Assembly (NCBI RefSeq): GCF_013373865.1
Contig: NC_050469.1
Location: 21,859,046 to 21,923,045, forward strand
DNA from: Monomorium pharaonis
Taxonomy: Eukaryota > Arthropoda > Insecta > Hymenoptera > Formicidae
DNA length: 64,000 nt
Direction of reading: 5' to 3'
Positions 39,371 through 48,699 of this stretch are shown here, piece by piece (positions within the stretch are counted from its first letter, which is position 1; every line of letters starts with the position of its first letter). The notes beneath the pieces were generated by a model. That model was not told the DNA's origin. It saw nothing but the letters and a program-made list of their open reading frames with translations, and searched no databases. A program made the position numbers and the translations under genes.

Positions 39371-40284
39371 AGAATGCGAAAAGATTTCTCGCATTCCCAG
39401 ACACAAAAGACACGTTGAAAATTATGCGAGAAAAATTATACCTCGAATAAATTCGCGGAGAATTGTGAGAAGCAGCTTTTGTTAAGAAAAAAAAAAATCA
39501 GATCCTTGCTACGTGCAATATTCGAGATATTAGGATTGCGAATTCTCCTTTCTCTCCTTTCTTTTCTTCTTTTTATCTCTTATGATCGATAATTTTTAAA
39601 ACCCGTTAAATATTCCTTAATAAATTTTTCTCAACGTTCACGTAGAGAACAGCTTGATTGGATGGCTTTCAAATGGTGTAATAAAAATTTTGAAAAATAT
39701 ACAAGCAGTACTAAAAGCAAAATGTCTACTGCTAAAAAACTATGTCTCCATCTAAGAGATAAAAATTATCTCGTTCTCTCAAAACAAATTCTCTTATTTC
39801 GCAGCAGAACAATTCAAAATATAAAAATGCAACATATTAAAAAATCCGAATTTAATACTACAAAAACATTATTTATTTAAGTACGAATTTGCAAATTCCC
39901 TTTTATCATTTACATCTCGCGAGATCGAGCCTCTCAAGATTATGATTCATACGTATGCATTGCGAATTTGCCAACGCTAATGATTCATCGCTGACGGATT
40001 CGCACGTTTCCGTTCGTACGCGGCGCAAACGAGCGCAATTACGAGCGAGAACGTACGGCCAGCCGCGACATTCCGATGAACGTGGAAAGCCGCGCCGGCC
40101 ACGGGAACCCGGCCGCGGTAGAGAGGCCCGTCATTTGCCGCCGCCGCCGCCACCACCTCCTCCCCGAGACAAAAGGACGCCCGCGAAACCAAACCGGCCG
40201 CGACGGTTGGTGTGGTGATGGCCGTTCGTTTTTTGAATTCGAACAAACGCGCGACGCGTTGCACCGCTGCATAACGTACTAACG

Positions 40285-40325
40285 GACGCGACGCCACGCG
40301 ACGCCACACGACGCTACGCGACGCA
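40285..40325. repeat. 10-bp tandem repeat, four copies
   Basis: The unit ACGCGACGCC is repeated about four times with small changes. It lies in the CpG island, in the first intron of the minus-strand gene model. Confidence 0.85.
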
Positions 40326-40478
40326 ACATGAATGGACGCGCGCCATTTCAAACTCGAATTCGCGTGGCGACGTCGAGCGCACCCGGAAAACTCGGTGGAA
40401 AACTTCAGCTCGAATTCCAGGGCGGCGCGGTGCGACGGTTAAACCACCTGCTGAGTGTACTCGCGTGCTCGCCTCTAC

Positions 40479-40495
40479 CTCTCTCTCTCTCTCTC
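40479..40495. repeat. Short (CT)n tract
   Basis: About eight CT units inside the CpG island. Confidence 0.85.
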
Positions 40496-40674
40496 CCCCA
40501 TTCCCGTCCGCCTGTCTATCGCACCTTCTGAAACCGAGGTGCGGCGAACGGTATATCGCAACACGAGTGGTCCCGTGGGAAACCATGTGCGGGATTCCAC
40601 CGACAGACGGGACGGTTCCCGCGCGTTATCGCGTGACGACGCCGACGACGAGGAGGCTCTTTCGCGACGCTTAC

Positions 40675-40765
40675 CTGTCAGTTGCAGCAGCAGCAGAACG
40701 ACCGTCATCGCCACGCAGGTGGAACGCACACGACGGGCTGCCATCGTGACGTGATCGCTGCCCAT
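40675..40765 (-). CDS. Candidate first coding exon: signal peptide of a secreted or membrane protein
   Basis: On the minus strand an ATG with A at -3 and G at +4 (40765-40763) opens a 30-codon frame ending at a consensus donor, CTGACAG followed by GTAAGCG. A second ATG seven codons on has an equally good context and starts the more compact signal MAARRVRSTCVAMTVVLLLL. That has a basic n-region, a hydrophobic h-region built on a CTG/CAG-type run (four Leu codons), then QLT. This is a standard secretory signal peptide, so the product is secreted or membrane-bound. The exon leaves in phase 1, and joining it to the exon at 18312-18482 turns the split codon into GAT (Asp), giving a mature start near DIVVTDPALS. 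The long intron after a signal-peptide exon and the CpG-rich upstream sequence are usual for insect developmental or neural genes. A different downstream partner remains possible, because many receptors begin this way. Confidence 0.5.
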
Positions 40766-41740
40766 CTTCACTCTTCCACGGAGAAAAAGACAGTCCTCTC
40801 GGTTTTCGTCACCACACAGGTTCGTCGTTTATCTCGTAATCTCTCTTTCTCTCGTTGCCCTCGTACCGTTCACTATACAACACCACACGCGACCGCGTTT
40901 TCCCCGAACTCACCGATCAACGGAGATCGAGCGATCAAACGGCGCGACGCATTCGAGCGATTTCTTCGATCGGCTTCGATGGAACGTCGCAACGTCGCGC
41001 TGGCCTATCTCGAACTGTGGCGGGGAGCGCCGCATACGCGCTCGGCACGACACTCGGCCGCGCTCGGCCGTTCCCGCCGGCCACGTGACTTCGTCGGCAC
41101 GCAGGCAGGAGGCAGGTAGAGCGAACCGCGGTAGTGCCGGGGAGAGGGGAGAGCCAACGGCTGTTTCGCGCGCGCGACCTTCTACCGGCCGAATACTCTT
41201 CTGTATCTTGTTTTTCTGCGAATTTCCACGACATTCGGGGATACGCAGGATTCCCGAGATGTAAGTTGATTTCGTATTTTCCTCGATCGATGCGATTCCC
41301 CGTCCCCGCTTGACCACGAGCGATCGTAATTCCGACCAGTTCGCGTACTAAACTCTTGCGTCTCTTAGATTCGATCGACACAAAAAATTCATAGGTTAAG
41401 ATGACGCGTTGCGAAATCGACAACGGCGGCGCGTACACATCAGCGTGTACATTATTCTTCAAGTATTACTCGATCGAGAATTGAATCGCGTATGAGGTGT
41501 GTACGGTGTACGCTGTTTGTTACTTGAATCGGGGGATTAAGCCGCGCGTTAGCTCTACATTTTTCACACAGGGGGCCTCAATATTGGGGGCTACAAGCTC
41601 CATATATATCGACTTTTCCTAGATCTGCCATTTATCTTCCCTCCTACGGACGGTCGCTGCATCGTACGCTCGTAAACACGCGGGCGTAACACTTTCCCAA
41701 ACGAATATAAATCTCTCGGTGGCGAGGGATTTTTGTTTAT

Positions 41741-41775
41741 AGGATATATATATATATACATATATGTATATGTAT
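41741..41775. repeat. AT-rich simple repeat
   Basis: Alternating TA with TACATA and TGTATA variants. Confidence 0.85.
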
Positions 41776-41876
41776 CTACAGCAATCTTGTTTTCGGAATT
41801 TGTTTCGCTCTATGCTCTGGCCGCATATGCAAAAATTGGCGATTTATGGCGTCGGCTTATCCAGTCGGGATGGATA

Positions 41877-41905
41877 CACGCTCGCACGCGCACGCACGCA
41901 CGCAT
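41877..41905. repeat. (ACGC)n-like repeat
   Basis: Imperfect CACG/CGCA units. Confidence 0.8.
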
Positions 41906-42028
41906 AATAGTAAAAAGTTGAACACTATCTAATCTATTTGGCAACACGTGAGCGAGACTGATAGACTCGAGACTTAGAAACTATTGGCTCATTAAGGAGA
42001 AATAGAGATAAATCAAAAGGTTTATTAC

Positions 42029-42047
42029 ACGTATACGTATACGTATA
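42029..42047. repeat. Short TACGTA repeat
   Basis: ACGTATACGTATACGTATA, a self-complementary 6-bp-period repeat. Confidence 0.85.
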
Positions 42048-42533
42048 TTGGCGTAATATTAACTCTCTCGTGTAGGTCCGAGAGGATAATTCAATTTAGA
42101 TTAGCTTTTAATAACATTGTCGCGCGAAATAATCCCCGAAACTCGACGCGTGCGAGTACGTACCCCTTTCGTCGCTATTGCGTCACGTGGCTTAAACGTC
42201 GTCATTTAACGAATCCCTTCTCGCCGTCGTCGCGAGATTTATGGCACGCACGGCGAGGAGCTTTCCTCGCGCGCCCGACGATCGTCGTCGTCATCGTCTA
42301 AGATCCCGAAGATTGATAGCGTATCTGTATCGCGCGCGCTGTAAATTCACGCAAATATTGCCACGGCGCTAATGATAGGCCCGTAATTACGACTCTTGTG
42401 TATACAATTACTTGGAAACCTTACACGGCACGGCTTAATTTGGTGAATTTGCACGAAGGCGCGTCTCCCCGCGACGGAAACTCGCGGCGGAAAGTCGTAC
42501 TCGTCGCATTCTGCTGAAGGTGGGACAATCTCG

Positions 42534-42700
42534 ACATGTGATATGCAACAATAAGAATTGCAACATGTGATATATACAAGGTGTCCCGTTTTAATCCATT
42601 CTTATAATTCTGCAGAGAACGGTCGTAGTAAAAAATGTTAAATGCAAAAGGTCATAAGACGATTTTTACAAAGTGTTTCTAAGTCGTCTTATGATTCGAT
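42534..42700. mobile_element. Possible transposon remnant with flanking direct repeat
   Basis: The 11-mer ACATGTGATAT is repeated at 42534-42544 and 42563-42573. Directly after it the sequence reads ACAAGGTGTCCCGTTTTAAT, a motif like the ends of many insect repeats. Inside, an exact 11-bp inverted repeat (TCATAAGACGA at 42652-42662, its complement at 42684-42694) could form a hairpin. No coding frame or matching far end is visible. Confidence 0.3.
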
Positions 42701-45614
42701 TTCATACTTTGTTGTCTGGGATTATTATTATCAATTATCTCTCTCATAGAGCGATATTGATGAGAATAAAAAATTTTTAATTATTATCAATATACTGTAA
42801 TACATTAGTTTGTCAATATTAACCGTACAAGATCAATAACATTATATTTGGTGGCACTGACAGTATTATTGACCATGTAAGGTCTTTATTACGCGCGTTA
42901 TTAATCGCATATTACTTATCTTATAATACAAATATCATAATCCATCACAGGTATCACAGTTGCGTGTGTGAGTATTTAAGATAAATAATGCATTTTATAC
43001 GCTGTCAACAGACATATATCTTATAAAATACTTGTCGCGTGTTGCTCTGACAAAGTCAAAAATTCCACTCGGAAATTTCTTACCACGTAAATTTATCTTT
43101 ATTAAATCTCAAGAATTAATTCCCTTGCACTAAATTGATTTGCGCGAAACGGTCCTCGATTCGTCCCGTTACACGTGACGTCATAGCCGAATGGCGAAGG
43201 TGAGGCCGCTCCGATGCAGCCTCAAGTGTCCCTCCCCTTTTATTTCGAGAAGTATACAAACTCCATCACCGGTTACGACCTCCACCTCGTCCTTCTCTCA
43301 AGAGGGCCGTCCTTTTTCAAATAAACCCACCGACCCTCGCGTGCTTCACGGGTTGGACCCACGGGTTAGCCTTTCGTGACGCGAGAAAACGTGGTTGTGT
43401 CTTATGATGATGATTCTGAGAGAACGAGGAAAAAGCAAGAGGTGCAGACAGTGGGCGCCTTGCTTGTTTATCACTTGTCAGCGGTCTATTTACACCGGAG
43501 TGAGCTGCAATCTTGTGGACAGAACGACCTCACGTCTTTTTTCGTTAGCGTGGTGACATTCGCGTTATCCTTTTTGATATATTGATCGATTGCCTGCCAA
43601 TAAAGAAGCCCGTGCTTGTTAGGGAACAATTGACATAGTTAAGTCGAAAATTGAGCGAGTAAGTTTTATTAAATTCCCGAGAGGAAATAAAACTGTCGTT
43701 AAAGCATCGTTATGTTACAAATACGATTGTTGATCGTAAGCTCTCGTTTCCCGAGTAATTACGTACGAAAGAGACATAATTAGGGACCTGTCGTTAATGT
43801 CACTGTAACATTTGCGTGAATTTAGAGCGGAAGTTAATTAATCTTCGATTATTGCCGCGCGAAAGGTTATGCAGAGTTGATTAAATGTTATCCACGATTA
43901 TCCACCATTATTTTAAAGTTTGTATCTCCAGCATTGTTTACAATTCATTAATAAGAAAGTTAACGCGCTTCTTACACGACTAATTCGTTCGGAGCAAAAC
44001 GGAGCCGCGTCTGTTAAGATGATAGATAGTAATTCTCGCGCGACGCCTGCTAAAACACGGCGTTAAGGTTTTATCGTCTTAAAGCCGCCCTAGAAAATCC
44101 GTCATGCTATTCACTGGTTTTCTGACGGCTTAGTAAGCATCGAAAGTGGATCCTCGTTTCACTAAAGTGCCGCAACTCTTTCCATAACAATGAATGTTCC
44201 GCGCCATCGCTATTTTAATAACAGAACTAAGTAGCAGCATGATTCGTGAAGCTTTAGAATATTCGCAATTATTTGAATAAGACAATTATTTCTGCATTCC
44301 AATATCTTAAAAATAAATTGGAGAAAAAGAAATAGAAGAGATGATAATTCTTTGACAATTTCGATATATCGATTAAGAATATTATAAATATCTCTTTAAA
44401 TATTATATATTTTTTTAATTGAATAATATGTCAATAGAATTTTTTAAACTAATTAAAAAGTTATCTAATCAGAGAAATTTTATATCGACGATTAATTTGT
44501 TTTTTTTTTTTTGTATTATATTCATTTTTTAATAACTTGATATCTTTTTATCCCTTTTTAACAATCAATTTCCCAACAGATTGTTCCGTTGCTTTCTAAT
44601 TGTCACGCTTCCGTTGTTGCTCATTACACCGACGGGGACTAATAAATGCTCTTGCTAGATCATCAATTCTCGCATAAATTAAATGTAAAAGAGAGATAGG
44701 GAATAGAAGAATGCGGACAAGACTCAAAAGATTAGACTATGTAAATAAGAACGATAGAGAAATATATTAAATCGACCGAGGAGCAGAGCTAAATAACGCC
44801 TCGAAAGGCTTATATCTTTCATCTACCATGTTTGCGAGCGAGTCGGTTATTAAACACTTAAATCTTCCTCGGATTATAAAAAAAAACAATGCCGAAAGCC
44901 CGTAGTAACAATAAGCGGAAGGAAAGGGAAGATGGGAGATGCGAGAAATAAATTTATGAGGGACAAGCGGGATACGCTGGTTCTGCCTCTTCAAAAGCGA
45001 CTGTAAACTAAATATTTATTCCACGATCTCTTTCATCGACGACGGGCTCTTCGCGATAAACAAATAGAAATATTTCGTTTCATCGAGTTACCGATTCATC
45101 AATTGCCATTGCTGAGCTGAGAAATATCAAGAGCTCTGCCGTTCTCCGATTTTAATATGCAATCGATTCTTCGTGTTGACACAAGTTAACGATATAGGTA
45201 GAATACCGCATATATTTATAAAAAAGCTTGGAGAAAAAAGATTTTTTTTTTCCAAACGGAATATAAAAATGGCATATTACATTTTCGGATGTTAGTGGAT
45301 ATTCAAAGATATTCGCGGAAATGAAACTGCCAATTTCCGAACCAGAAGTCCAATTCGGGATGATAGGAGAATCTGCAGCAAAATGAAATGATTAAATTTA
45401 GAAATCTGATTCGCAGTATCATATCAGGTTCTATTCTGATCTGAATCAAACTTTCGATTTATGAGCAAACTTTTTTTTTCTAATTTTTTGTACTCCGTAA
45501 AAAATGAACATTTTTTTTCCAATGTATCACTAACGTATCTTTTTTCGAAGTATCAAGTTAATGACGTAACGCAGATTAAGGTTACGATATCCAAAAAGTG
45601 TTTATTTTTAGCCT

Positions 45615-45793
45615 TTACACGAAATTATGTTTACATACAATTACGGGCACATGACAAAGCTTTCTCGTATAAAAAGGGAAAACTTTTGCCGCGGCGAAGG
45701 GGAGGAAGAGGAGCGAAGGAATACGAAAGAAAGCAAAGGGCGAGATGAATGGTCGCGATGAATCATTCTCGGTATCAATCTTCAAGAAGGCAA
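45615..45793 (-). CDS. Possible exon with strong acceptor, unknown product
   Basis: On the minus strand a strong acceptor (ATCTACTTTCTTTCCAG) ends at 45794. The phase-1 frame after it is open for 58 codons to a stop at 45615. It begins AFLKIDTENDSSRPFISPFA and becomes Phe/Leu/Pro-rich across a CT-rich segment. The first 15 residues look protein-like, while the later ones may only reflect composition. No good donor is present, so it would have to be a last exon; I see no convincing poly(A) signal. Confidence 0.15.
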
Positions 45794-45799
45794 CTGGAA

Positions 45800-46261
45800 A
45801 GAAAGTAGATAAAATAGTACCTTTTACGAGGCACAGAGGCGTTGGAAAGAGCGGCGGGGGGAGGGGGAGAGGATAGAAAAGAAGATGCAGCTGCTTGTGA
45901 TTTTATCTCATGGAAAATTTGAATTTTGCCGACGGCGATTTAGAATGAGTACGCTCACGTCATCGCGTCGCAACGACTTTTCATTTGATGCTCGCGTAAT
46001 TTGCAGCTTTATGTTTTCCCCGCGAGAGAAACCGAGAGAGCCCCGCGAGGTACAGAGACACTCGGTATACCTCGATTCGCGAGCCGCTTGCTGTTAACAA
46101 CGATTAATTGTTATCAAACAAATACAAACGGCCGTTGTATTCGCTACGGCAATTTCGCGTGGATCAATCTCGTCCCGCTGAACCGCTTACACGATTAAGC
46201 TGCCAACAGGTGCGCGCTTTGCAGCCCGGGCACGCTATCGTGCCGACTGTAATTCGGTCGA
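45800..46261. other. GC-rich non-coding segment
   Basis: G-rich near 45850-45880, then CpG-rich. Two short plus-strand frames overlap here without features. No gene is supported. Confidence 0.5.
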
Positions 46262-47116
46262 TCATTGATAGAACGGTGGGATTATGGTCGGAGGACCGGA
46301 GCGAGAAGAAAGGCTTACTAAGGGAGAGGGAGAGAGGGAGATGAGAAGGTCGCGCACTTCTTGGAAAATGAATGATGAATCCGATCGCACTCGTTCGCAA
46401 TTTCCTTTTCTCTCGTTTTCGCCTATTTCCACCTCTCTATCCTCTTCTCCTTCGTTATGCCTTCGTCTGACGCGGGGGTGTCGCGTTCGTATGCCCGCCC
46501 GGCTGTTTGTGTTACGTTTTCGCGTGCGTACGTGTGCGTCGTCCGTGTGTGTTGGAGCAGGTTCGCCGGCGCCTGAAAAGCAGGCAGCCAGGCGGGCGCC
46601 GTCGCTCGAAAGGGTTTCGCCTCTCGTTCCACCGACACGACGAGAACGGCGGCGTCTGTCGTCGCCGTTCATCCGCGGGCCGAAGCGGGACAGATAAAAC
46701 GAGCGAGGGTGGGTAATACGGGACACCGAACGTACCGAGAAACGAGAGCAAGAGAGAGCGGTTGGAAAGCAACCGGGAAGGAGGTTGCGCCCGCCTCGAG
46801 GACCGTATCGTGGCGAGGCAACAGCCTGGAAGACGACACCCCGGCGAACTCGTCCTCGTCCCGGTCTGAATGGAAAGCCGGTCGACTGCTCGGAAAGAAA
46901 GAACCAGGGCGCTGTTTTTTGATGCCGCGGACCGCGCGCATGGGGATATGAAAAGCGCCCGGAGGCTGGGCAAAGTACGCGAAACTCGTTAACGCAACAG
47001 AGGTAAATACGCGGAGAGAAAGAGAGAAAGAGAGAGAGAGAGGAAAGCGCGGCTGAAAATAAAGAGACGGATGTGCGTTCAAAGGGAGGAGGTGGAGGCT
47101 CGTTTGATGTCGGCAT
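46262..47116 (-). CDS. Longest open frame of the window, unassigned
   Basis: The frame is 295 codons from stop to stop; the first ATG (47116) leaves about 284. From the N-terminus it shows a Pro-run, a Ser/Leu/Phe-rich hydrophobic stretch (about residues 20-40 from the ATG), then Arg/Gly/Pro-rich sequence with a basic MNGDDRRRRSRRVGG block and an acidic Glu-rich patch, ending Ser/Leu-rich. The plus strand is GA-rich over much of the span, which removes stops from the minus strand, and another 153-codon frame overlaps on the same strand. The order of low-complexity blocks argues for a GC-rich untranslated or promoter region and not a protein. I list it because a frame this long is rare in the window. 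Confidence 0.15.
   Translation of the reverse strand: MPTSNEPPPPPFERTSVSLFSAALSSLSLFLSFSPRIYLCCVNEFRVLCPASGRFSYPHARGPRHQKTAPWFFLSEQSTGFPFRPGRGRVRRGVVFQAVASPRYGPRGGRNLLPGCFPTALSCSRFSVRSVSRITHPRSFYLSRFGPRMNGDDRRRRSRRVGGTRGETLSSDGARLAACFSGAGEPAPTHTDDAHVRTRKRNTNSRAGIRTRHPRVRRRHNEGEEDREVEIGENERKGNCERVRSDSSFIFQEVRDLLISLSPSPLVSLSSRSGPPTIIPPFYQ
47014..47043. repeat. Imperfect (GA)n microsatellite
   Basis: GA units with AA interruptions. Confidence 0.9.
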
Positions 47117-47159
47117 GTTTACCGCGAAATAAGCGTGATTATCGTTCAATCGTCAGGCA

Positions 47160-48166
47160 AAGATTAATACGCGATACCGCTGTCGTCGTAATTCTAGTTA
47201 TTAACAAAAGTTCGTTATTGATTGGTGACTGCGGAATATGCGCGGTCATTTAATTCCGGTTTCGACTAGAAGTTACATGAATCTTGCGTCACATGTTCTT
47301 TAATATACATTTTTTTTAATGAAAATATTTTCCAAATATTAAAATCTTATGCTTAAAAAAAATATATATATATCTATATATATACTTTATTTGTGGAGTG
47401 AGATGAAATATCATCTCCTTGATCGATTAGACAATCAACGTGCAATCAATACGCGATCAAATGTCCGATATTTCCACTTATATAGAAACCTACATTTCAC
47501 GTCGCTAACGACATCGTTTTCCGTCGGTTGCCGCCATAAGCTAGAAAATAAATTGCATCAGCGGTTATGATCGCTATTGGTTTGTCGAATCGCTTCGTCG
47601 ATCAAACTTCGTAGCGCGATATTTCAAAGGTGAGGTAAGCATTAGCGGTACACTCCAATAATATCGCGAACGAGTCGATCGATTTTTATCGCTGATTTTT
47701 ATCGTCAGTTTCGACATTTACGGACTTGTTACTAACGATGCGCATTTTCCTTCTTCATTTAATCCCGTCACTCACTTGAAGAATCGTACGCGTCAATATA
47801 CGCGCATTCATGTATGGACGGCGTCTGCCGTCGTTAGAATTCCTTGGAAGTCGATTTCGATTCCGTTAGATAAGCGAGAAGGCTTAAGTGCAATCCTTAC
47901 CGCGAGGCTCCCAGGAGGAAATGAGAGCCAAGAAGAAATTGAGAGTTTCCCGAGGTAAGGCCGTGGCGCGACAGGCGCCTCGCGGGATAACAGAGTTACA
48001 TTTATTTGGTCCCCCGAGCAGGAAGGTGATATTTTTCCAAGGGGGAGACTTTCAAACGCCGACGCGACCGGTGACTGCTTCTTGCCGTAAAAGGGCGGCA
48101 TTGTGTCCACGCCTCTCCTGGTTCCTCTCTCGCTCGCGTTTCACCTCGGGATATCGCTTTGTCTCG

Positions 48167-48207
<41 letters not shown>

Positions 48208-48390
48208 CTTCCTGCCACGAGAGTATAAACACTTTGCGACGGCCGGAAGGCAGTTTGGTCTGAACGGTGGAGGGGAGAGTCGGGCGGGAAGAAGGACAGA
48301 TAGATTTATTTCGCGTCCGCTTCGCGTGCAGCCCGATAAGACGAAGGAGACGTATGAGGGCCCGTAAAAACTCGAATGTCCCTCGTAACT
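47160..48390. other. Gene-free stretch with CT repeat
   Basis: AT-rich at 47.2-47.7 kb, GC-rich afterwards. Donor-like sites occur on the plus strand (CAAAG/GTGAGG at 47629, CCGAG/GTAAGG at 47956) and on the minus strand (TCAA/GTGAGTG near 47770), but none bounds a convincing open exon. Confidence 0.45.
48170..48202. repeat. (TC)n microsatellite
   Basis: About 16 TC units. Confidence 0.95.
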
Positions 48391-48393
48391 TAC

Positions 48394-48488
48394 TGATTGA
48401 CGAACCACGCTCCGGGATACCTCGGGAATAAGCCTCCGGGTTACCGGGAGAACCTGGGAGAACGAAGACTCGCAAATTCGCCTGGCTG
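48394..48488 (-). CDS. Possible exon, Gly/Pro-containing peptide
   Basis: On the minus strand an acceptor (AAATTTTGCAG, short pyrimidine tract) precedes 95 nt that stay open in one frame and end at a good donor (TCA/GTAAGTT). The peptide includes ANLRVFVLPGSPGNPEAYSR. Phases would be 2 in and 1 out. The plus strand is also open here, and the island is GC-rich, so chance is a serious alternative. Confidence 0.15.
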
Positions 48489-48699
48489 CTGCAAAATTTC
48501 TTCTTTTAGGACACGAAAGGCGCTCACTTATTTAAACGCGCCAGCCTCTCGCAGTCGCGGCACGACCGCGACCGACGTCTCTCGCTCGTGGAATACTCGT
48601 GGATTAAAACCGTCGCCTTACACGAAGCTTTACGTAATGTTTAAACGAAAAATTACGCTGTCAGGCCGACGAATTATGGTAATTCGCAGATGAAAAGAA

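Larger units (their letters stand above)
39950..41460. promoter_or_regulatory. Large CpG-rich island, probable promoter region
   Basis: This is the largest continuous GC- and CpG-rich block in the window. It surrounds the signal-peptide exon, whose transcription (minus strand) would start within about 40.8-41.3 kb. I see no clear TATA box or consensus initiator on that strand, consistent with a dispersed CpG-type promoter. On the plus strand a good donor (GAGAT/GTAAGTTG, GT at 41261) closes a GC-rich segment, so transcription in the other direction is possible. Several frames of 70-175 codons are open on both strands and overlap one another, which fits composition and 5'-UTR sequence better than coding. 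Confidence 0.45.
41461..45600. other. Gene-free stretch upstream of the CpG island
   Basis: Mixed composition, with small GC islands at 42.1-42.5 and 43.1-43.6 kb and very AT-rich sequence at 44.2-44.6 kb. It contains TA-, TACG- and ACGC-type simple repeats (41.74-42.05 kb) and a transposon-like remnant (42.53-42.70 kb). A minus-strand donor-like site (GTG/GTAAGAA) at 43080 has no open exon before it. Confidence 0.5.

Noticed and set aside
40910..41462. 175- and 135-codon minus frames in the CpG island
   Set aside because: Two frames overlap on the same strand upstream of the signal-peptide exon, most likely 5'-UTR or promoter sequence.
45240..45250. T-runs and other homopolymers as retroposon tails
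   Set aside because: No body, target duplication or coding remnant lies next to them.
48002..48475. 157-codon minus and 159-codon plus frames
   Set aside because: Both strands are open across a (TC)n repeat, giving Arg-Glu and Ser-Leu runs.
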